15,661 nucleotides of DNA from UBA922 sp964565405 (GTDB lineage Bacteria > Patescibacteriota > Patescibacteriia > Magasanikbacterales > UBA922), in the NCBI GenBank assembly GCA_964565405.1, contig CAZMEW010000023.1, forward strand, positions 1 to 15,661. Reading direction: 5' to 3'. Both the position numbers and the translations under genes were made by a program. Numbering within the stretch: position 1 is the first letter of the stretch; each line of letters starts with the position of its first letter. The notes beneath the pieces are model-generated. The model made no database searches. It had not been told where the DNA came from and worked only from the letters and a program-made list of their open reading frames with translations. Positions 11,576 through 15,661 of this stretch are shown piece after piece.

Positions 11576-13621
11576 TTATAAATCGTCGAGTGATTTAAGA
11601 AAACTTCGAACAGGCTTCGTATCATCTTCAGCCTCATAGGTAATATTATCTACATCATCACTTGGATCAGAGAATACCAGCGAACTTGAACCCTGGCTAC
11701 GCTCATGATGCACAAGATCTCGACCGATTTCTTCTATAAATCTACTGGGACCTTGTAATACACTGAAAGAACTGGCAAGAAGAGGATACGAAAGATATAA
11801 AAAATTCTTTGCACGAGTAATTGCGACGTAGAATAATCGCCGCTCTTCTTCAATTCCATCTGCTTCGCGCATCGATCGTTCACTCGGAAATTGTCCAGCA
11901 GCGACATGCAGAATAAACACTGCTTCCCACTCAAGACCCTTTGCCTGATGAATCGTTGAAAGTACAATTTTTTCTTGATCTTCTTCTTGATTCTTTGCGA
12001 CTTTTCCGGAATAACTTTCCTGCAAACTTGCTTCAGCAAGAAAATCAGAAAGTCGTGACTCTCCCCCTTCAGTCATATATTGATCTGCAAATAATGCAAG
12101 TTGTTCAATATCTTGCAATCGTTCACGATAGTCAGGATATTCTGCTTCCAAATATTCTTTATAGGGGGATGCCAAAATCCCTCGAATCATTTCACCAGGA
12201 CCTCTCTCTTGAGAGGAAACAATCTCATTCCAAATTCGCAAAAATTCTCCCCAACCCAACTGTCCCCGCACCGAGAGGATATTCCCCACACGATCGAGTG
12301 ATTCACCTACAGGAAGTCCCCGCACCATTTCAATGATTTTTTCAGCACCCGAAGGACCAATACCAGCTTGCATCGTAAGTACGCGCATCCACGCAATCGA
12401 ATCCGCTCGATTTGCGTATACACGCAAATATGCAAGGACATCTTTCACATGCGCTCTCTCAAAAAATCGAACACCCCCACGATATTCATACGGAATTCCT
12501 TTTCTTGTAAGTTCAATTTCAAGTGATTGTGAATGAAAAGCTGCGCGGAATAACACAGCAATTTCACTAAGCGGCACTCCTTCGTCTGACAATTCCAGAA
12601 TTCGAGTGGTAATAAACTTTGCCTCTTCAAATGCATCAACAAACGCATGAATTTCGGGCTTAGTAAATTGTTCTCGAATACTTTTCAACTCTTTTTTATA
12701 TTGCTTAGTATTCTGGGCAATAACTTCATTTGCAACGCCCAAAATATCTGGAGTGGAACGATAGTTGGTTTCAAGCCTAAAAATTTTTGCATCTGGATAT
12801 GTGTGTTCAAAATCAAGAATATTAGTAATATCAGCCGCACGAAATGAATAAATACTCTGTGCGTCATCACCAACAACTAATAAATTTTTGTGTACCACAG
12901 CAAAAAAACGAATAATCGATGCCTGAATTTTATTCGTATCCTGGTATTCATCCACTAGAATATATCGAAACTGTGTTGCATATTTTTTACGTACCTGTTC
13001 TGACGACGAGAGTAATAAAAATAAATTCACAAGCAAATCGTCAAAATCCATCACATTTCCTTCTCGCTTGCGCCTACTATAATCTTCTGCAATTCGAGAC
13101 AAAGGCTCTGCAAAATCAACCCACTGAGGATGTTTTTCTTCCAATACATGGGCGACGGTACGTTCAGCATTTCGTGCAAAACTAAAAAGTGATGCTACCA
13201 CAGCAGGAGATGGAAATTTTTTATGTGATCGCTCGACACCCTCGCTTGCAATACAAATTTTAATCATGTCACGAGCATCTTCTGAATCAAGAATATTAAA
13301 GGTATTAGAATAACCTAAAAGTGGCGCATACTGTTTCAGTATTCGATATGCAATATGATGAAATGTCCCAGACCAGGATAATTTCACTCCGCCTTGAGTA
13401 ATGGATTCCACTCGAGTAATCATTTCCCTTGCTGCTTTATTGGTAAAAGTTAACAAAAGAATCGAATGTGGATCGATTCCTTGCTCCAGTAAATATGCGA
13501 CTCGATAAGTGATAGCACGTGTTTTACCACTTCCTGCTCCCGCAAGTACAAGGCACGGTCCATCACCATGCAATACTACATCACGTTGTTCATCGTTTAA
13601 TTCTTTATGAAAATCAATCAT
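11576..13621 (-). CDS. UvrD/PcrA-type superfamily 1 DNA helicase
   Basis: A 3'-5' ATP-dependent DNA helicase for nucleotide-excision and mismatch repair and removal of replication blocks. With the start at 13621 it has 681 residues and all SF1A motifs: Q region LNDEQRDVV, I LAGAGSGKT (26-34), Ia LTFTNKAAREM (58-68), II LVDEYQDTN, III VVGDDAQSIYSFR, IV RLETNYRST, V STIHQAKGLEWEAVF, VI RRLFYVAITRAK. The start is uncertain. MIDFHKELNDEQ at 13621 is where homologues begin and has an extended -10 (TGG TATGTA) directly upstream, i.e. leaderless. An ATG 18 codons upstream (13675) is in frame and has a strong AAGGAG, which would give 699 residues; those 18 codons are G+C-rich like the neighbouring small genes. 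The open frame to 13894 is rejected. UvrD versus PcrA cannot be settled from sequence alone. Confidence 0.95.
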   Translation of the reverse strand: MIDFHKELNDEQRDVVLHGDGPCLVLAGAGSGKTRAITYRVAYLLEQGIDPHSILLLTFTNKAAREMITRVESITQGGVKLSWSGTFHHIAYRILKQYAPLLGYSNTFNILDSEDARDMIKICIASEGVERSHKKFPSPAVVASLFSFARNAERTVAHVLEEKHPQWVDFAEPLSRIAEDYSRRKREGNVMDFDDLLVNLFLLLSSSEQVRKKYATQFRYILVDEYQDTNKIQASIIRFFAVVHKNLLVVGDDAQSIYSFRAADITNILDFEHTYPDAKIFRLETNYRSTPDILGVANEVIAQNTKQYKKELKSIREQFTKPEIHAFVDAFEEAKFITTRILELSDEGVPLSEIAVLFRAAFHSQSLEIELTRKGIPYEYRGGVRFFERAHVKDVLAYLRVYANRADSIAWMRVLTMQAGIGPSGAEKIIEMVRGLPVGESLDRVGNILSVRGQLGWGEFLRIWNEIVSSQERGPGEMIRGILASPYKEYLEAEYPDYRERLQDIEQLALFADQYMTEGGESRLSDFLAEASLQESYSGKVAKNQEEDQEKIVLSTIHQAKGLEWEAVFILHVAAGQFPSERSMREADGIEEERRLFYVAITRAKNFLYLSYPLLASSFSVLQGPSRFIEEIGRDLVHHERSQGSSSLVFSDPSDDVDNITYEAEDDTKPVRSFLKSLDDL

Positions 13622-13682
13622 ACCGCTTACATACCATTTAGACGTAGAGGCCGCGTATGGAAAGTACGCAGCCATGATTCCA

Positions 13683-13718
13683 CTCCTTGCGGCGGTCGAG
13701 GTTTCCCTCTTCCGCCGC
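13683..13718 (-). promoter_or_regulatory. G+C-rich hairpin followed at once by a strong SD
   Basis: GCGGCGG/CCGCCGC (13718-13712 with 13695-13689) with an inner AGG/CCT and GAAA-type loop. The minus-strand RNA continues directly with AAGGAG (13688-13683) and an ATG at 13675. It lies between the 63-aa gene and the helicase and could gate translation of the longer helicase form. Confidence 0.5.
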
Positions 13719-13754
13719 TCTGAAATTGTGCCTCGAGCACCCCGTCTTGACCGA

Positions 13755-13946
13755 CTAGGCGACCTTACGGAGCGGGTACGTCTCCCTGGCATGCCTGGCC
13801 AGATGCGACCGATCACACCCAGCACAGGTGCAGTGATATACACCCTGCAGGTGGAGCCACACAGCAGTGGCGAGGACCGGATTGCCGCACTCATGCGGTA
13901 GCGGAGTACCCTTCTCGAAAGAACTGAGAGCGATCACGTGATGCAT
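13755..13946 (-). CDS. orphan small G+C-rich gene with Cys/His cluster, 63 aa
   Basis: Unrecognised. A 63-residue protein from the ATG at 13946 (GGAG 8 nt upstream; an ATG at 13961 lacks an SD). Residues H18, C20 and the cluster VYHCTCAGCDRSHLARHAR (H38, C39, C41, C44, H48, H52) look like a small zinc knuckle; the CTC-x-GC pattern recalls CTCGC in the 97-aa protein at 9929-10222, though the rest does not align by eye. The gene is G+C-rich, SD-led and upstream of the helicase on the same strand, 134 bp before its start. A promoter at 14138-14166 could serve it through a leader of about 185 nt, which overlaps the opposite ORF at 13974-14102. Confidence 0.55.
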   Translation of the reverse strand: MHHVIALSSFEKGTPLPHECGNPVLATAVWLHLQGVYHCTCAGCDRSHLARHARETYPLRKVA

Positions 13947-13973
13947 GACACCTTCTCCCATCAGGACAGAGGC

Positions 13974-14102
13974 ATGAACATGGAACGACCAAACTTCTGC
14001 ATGAATGATCCGTGGACCGGCATCGATCCGAGCAAAAGGACCGTCTCAAAGAATCGCTCAACTACACTCGACTGGAATCAAACCATCGACCTCCACTTGT
14101 GA
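13974..14102 (+). CDS. possible small gene, 42 aa
   Basis: Unrecognised. ATG at 13974 (or 13980) with AGGA/GAGG motifs upstream; 42 residues with a reasonable composition (NFCMNDPWTGIDPSKRTVSK in the middle, ending TIDLHL) and TGA. It is divergent from the 63-aa gene with only 27 bp between start codons, and I see no plus-strand promoter there. The minus-strand promoter at 14138-14166 would transcribe it in antisense, so it may be spurious or its opposite strand may be a leader RNA. Confidence 0.3.
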   Translation: MNMERPNFCMNDPWTGIDPSKRTVSKNRSTTLDWNQTIDLHL

Positions 14103-14137
14103 CGAAAGTGAAGCGTACCAGGATAACACTAGATAAA

Positions 14138-14166
14138 ACTATAGCCCCGATTGAAAAAAAACACAA
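14138..14166 (-). promoter_or_regulatory. promoter firing left, toward the 63-aa gene and helicase
   Basis: Minus strand TTGTGT (14166-14161), 17-bp spacer, TATAGT (14143-14138). It overlaps the tgt promoter on the other strand, so the two probably compete. Confidence 0.5.
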
Positions 14167-14179
14167 ATTCTGCTAGTGT
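14151..14179 (+). promoter_or_regulatory. promoter of tgt, leaderless type
   Basis: TTGAAA (14151-14156), 17-bp spacer, extended -10 TGC TAGTGT (14171-14179). The expected start lies at about 14186-14189, at the ATG itself, so tgt mRNA would be leaderless. Confidence 0.6.
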
Positions 14180-14188
14180 TAATAACAT

Positions 14189-15379
14189 ATGTTTTTTGAA
14201 ACCACAAAAAAATCCTCTCAATGTAGCGCTCGCGCGGGTATTATTCATACTGATCATGGAGATATAGAGACGCCTATTTTCATGCCCGTCGGAACTCAGG
14301 CAAGTGTAAAATCACTTGATTCTCATGATATAAAAAATACAGGCGCTGACATTATCCTTGCAAACACGTATCACCTCCATCTTCGACCAGGAGAAGAACT
14401 AATTGACAAAGCAGGTGGACTACACAAATTTATGGGATGGAATGGTCCCATCCTTACTGACAGTGGTGGATTCCAAGTTCTATCTCTTGGTGCACAAAAA
14501 ACCCGCCTACGTGAGAACTTCGGCGGGCAGGCGAGAAACAAAGGAGGAGAAGCACTCTCAAAAATAGATGATGAGGGAGTCACATTTAAAAGCCACATTG
14601 ACGGATCAACTCATCGATTCACTCCAGAAGTTGCAATCGATATTCAACATAAACTAGGCGCTGACATTATCATGGCATTTGATGAGGCAACACCCGACGA
14701 TGCAGATGAGAAATACGCTAAGAGTGCGCTTGAGCGCACCCACCGATGGGCAAAACAATCAATCACTGCACATAAAAAAGAAACAAATCGACACGGATAC
14801 AATCAATTTTTATTTGGGATTATTCAGGGTGGAGTCCACAAAAATTTAAGAATAGAAAGTGCCACAGCGATTTGCGATATGGATTTTGATGGAATTGCAA
14901 TTGGTGGAGAATCCGTCGGATACAATATGCCAATTACAAAAGAAATTTTGCAATGGATAGCTCCCTATTTACCACAAGACAAACCACACTATACCATGGG
15001 GGTTGGGTATTCACCCATGGATTTATTTGATGTCGTAGAACATGGTATTGATATGTTCGACTGTGTTGCTCCAACCCGTGTTGCACGAAATGGAACATTA
15101 TTTGACCGTTCTGCAAAAGATAGTAACTTTAGAATCTCAATTACCAATGCTCAATATAAAGAAGACTTTTCGCCAATAGACCCGACAAATACATTACCAC
15201 CACATCTCAATGTAACCAAAGCATACCTGCATCATTTATTCAAAGCCGAAGAACTTACAGCATACCGAATTGCAACCATGCACAATCTCACCTTCCTTCT
15301 TACACTCATGAAGCAAATGCGAACTGCTATTATTGAAGATAGATTTTTTGAATTTAAAAAAGAATGGACCAACGGATAA
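14189..15379 (+). CDS. tgt: tRNA-guanine transglycosylase, divergent
   Basis: Exchanges G34 of GUN-anticodon tRNAs for preQ1 or a related base (queuosine pathway). 396 residues; TIM-barrel motifs are clear: ETPIFMPVGTQASVK (27-41), GPILTDSGGFQVLSLG (86-101, D91), MAFDEATPDDAD (162-173), LFGIIQGGVH (208-217), HGIDMFDCVAPTRVARNG (285-302, nucleophile Asp) and AYLHHL (345-350). Three oddities: (a) about 20 extra residues (102-121) between SLG and SKI, encoded by a palindromic repeat; (b) the zinc-site segment, ECDCYTCRNYSR in E. coli, is TNTLPPHLNVTK (333-344), same length but all three Cys replaced; (c) FDEC of bacterial enzymes is FDEA and GGLAVGE is GGESVGY (239-245). The frame is intact, so it is probably functional with altered structure or substrate. 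rlmH follows after 1-4 nt. Confidence 0.95.
   Translation: MFFETTKKSSQCSARAGIIHTDHGDIETPIFMPVGTQASVKSLDSHDIKNTGADIILANTYHLHLRPGEELIDKAGGLHKFMGWNGPILTDSGGFQVLSLGAQKTRLRENFGGQARNKGGEALSKIDDEGVTFKSHIDGSTHRFTPEVAIDIQHKLGADIIMAFDEATPDDADEKYAKSALERTHRWAKQSITAHKKETNRHGYNQFLFGIIQGGVHKNLRIESATAICDMDFDGIAIGGESVGYNMPITKEILQWIAPYLPQDKPHYTMGVGYSPMDLFDVVEHGIDMFDCVAPTRVARNGTLFDRSAKDSNFRISITNAQYKEDFSPIDPTNTLPPHLNVTKAYLHHLFKAEELTAYRIATMHNLTFLLTLMKQMRTAIIEDRFFEFKKEWTNG
14492..14551 (+). repeat. in-frame palindromic repeat insertion in tgt
   Basis: Sixty nucleotides (20 codons) absent from other Tgt proteins carry CCCGCC/GGCGGG (14502-14507 with 14522-14527) and an overlapping CGCCT/AGGCG (14504-14508 with 14529-14533). 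ACTTC, CGGGCAGGC and GAGAAAC (14517-14539) recur in order at 8640-8668, with 5 bp more between the first two and 1 bp more before the last. It looks like a miniature palindromic element tolerated in a coding region. Confidence 0.65.
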
Positions 15380-15383
15380 TATG

Positions 15384-15661
15384 ATGAAAATAACTATTAT
15401 CTCAATCGGGAAACTCAAAGAGTGTTACTGGAAAGAAGCAGAGACCGAATACCTGAAGCGATTGCAAGCATTTGCTCGCGTTGAAATTATTGAACATAAA
15501 GAAATAAGTTTTTCAGAAAAAGATAATACTCAGATAATCAAAGAAAAAGAAGCTGAGATAATTCTCGGTTCTATTCCTGAATCTTCACACGTAATCGCCC
15601 TTGATCCACAAGGAAAGGAAAGTACATCAGAAGCTTTATCAAAAAAAATAAGTGATCTAGA
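15384..15661 (+). CDS. rlmH: 23S rRNA (pseudouridine1915-N3)-methyltransferase RlmH, 5' part
   Basis: A SPOUT-family methyltransferase acting on helix 69 of 23S rRNA in assembled ribosomes. The visible 92 codons begin MKITIISIGKLKECYWKEAE, followed by TEYLKRLQAFARVEIIEHKE, a Lys/Glu-rich stretch containing KEKEAEIIL, and SSHVIALDPQGKESTSEAL, which matches the N-terminal half of RlmH including the VALDxxGK strand. The SAM-binding knot (GGPxG) lies beyond the right edge. Two adjacent ATGs (15381, 15384) are possible; the second fits the family. It starts 1-4 nt after the tgt stop, without an SD, so it is translationally coupled to or re-initiated from tgt. Confidence 0.93.
   Translation, partial: MKITIISIGKLKECYWKEAETEYLKRLQAFARVEIIEHKEISFSEKDNTQIIKEKEAEIILGSIPESSHVIALDPQGKESTSEALSKKISDL

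Noticed and set aside
13622..13894. Full upstream extension of the helicase ORF to 13894
   Set aside because: Most of it is the shadow of the 63-aa gene; homologues start near 13621, with 13675 as the only SD-supported alternative.
14043..14135. tRNA-Asp-like pieces on the minus strand: CACTT/AAGTG arm with GTCAC in the loop and a GGTTTGATTCC T-loop-like segment
   Set aside because: No matching 7-bp acceptor stem, no D stem, position 33 is C, and the T stem needs a bulge. At most a chance or decayed resemblance.
1..15661. Alternative genetic code with UGA as Gly or Trp, as in some CPR lineages
   Set aside because: Conserved proteins have no in-frame TGA, Trp is TGG, and TGA ends the M50 protease at its natural length.
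1..15661. CRISPR array, insertion sequence or integrase
   Set aside because: No regularly spaced direct repeats with spacers and no transposase or recombinase motifs were seen; the repeats present are short palindromes and heptads.

Overview
The window looks like a chromosome segment of an ultra-small-genome bacterium of the Candidate Phyla Radiation (Patescibacteria, Parcubacteria-like). This is inferred from the compact house-keeping genes, the absence of Shine-Dalgarno (SD) sequences in front of nearly all of them, the very short leaders, and AT-rich heptad repeats and G+C-rich palindromes between genes. TGA is a stop codon (end of the M50 protease and of two small genes) and all Trp codons seen are TGG, so the standard bacterial code applies.

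Layout. 1-356: strong minus-strand promoter and a long untranslated leader running off the left edge, possibly an rRNA operon leader. 422-1162: trmD (-). 1281-1604: orphan G+C-rich small gene (-). 1760-3279: plus-strand operon Nudix / HAD nucleotidase / Nudix, probably nucleotide-pool cleaning, closed by a bidirectional terminator. 3356-6428: str operon rpsL-rpsG-fusA (-) without tuf. 6538-6712: promoter-terminator unit encoding an RNA or a tiny gene. 6723-7340: M50 protease (-), divergent from rpmB (7437-7634, +). 7693-8604: trhO (-), preceded by a palindromic repeat and tRNA-Pro(GGG). 8870-9087: complete transcription unit for a rod-shaped 6S-like RNA. 9266-10480: cluster of orphan G+C-rich small genes. 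10720-10948: another promoter-terminator unit without an ORF. 11027-13621: ndk and a UvrD/PcrA helicase (-). 13755-14102: more G+C-rich small ORFs. 14189-15661: tgt and the start of rlmH (+).

The recognisable genes are mostly translation and tRNA/rRNA modification (trmD, trhO, tgt, rlmH, rpsL, rpsG, rpmB, fusA, tRNA-Pro), with nucleotide metabolism (two Nudix enzymes, a HAD nucleotidase, ndk) and repair (uvrD).

Most noteworthy: (1) two gene classes, SD-less house-keeping genes and SD-bearing G+C-rich orphan small genes, some with CxC-type cysteine clusters; (2) minus-strand promoter-terminator units without a convincing ORF, one folding into a 6S-like rod whose terminal stem begins at the predicted start site; (3) a Tgt that carries an in-frame palindromic repeat, has lost all three zinc-binding cysteines and has an altered substrate pocket; a relative of the repeat lies beside tRNA-Pro.
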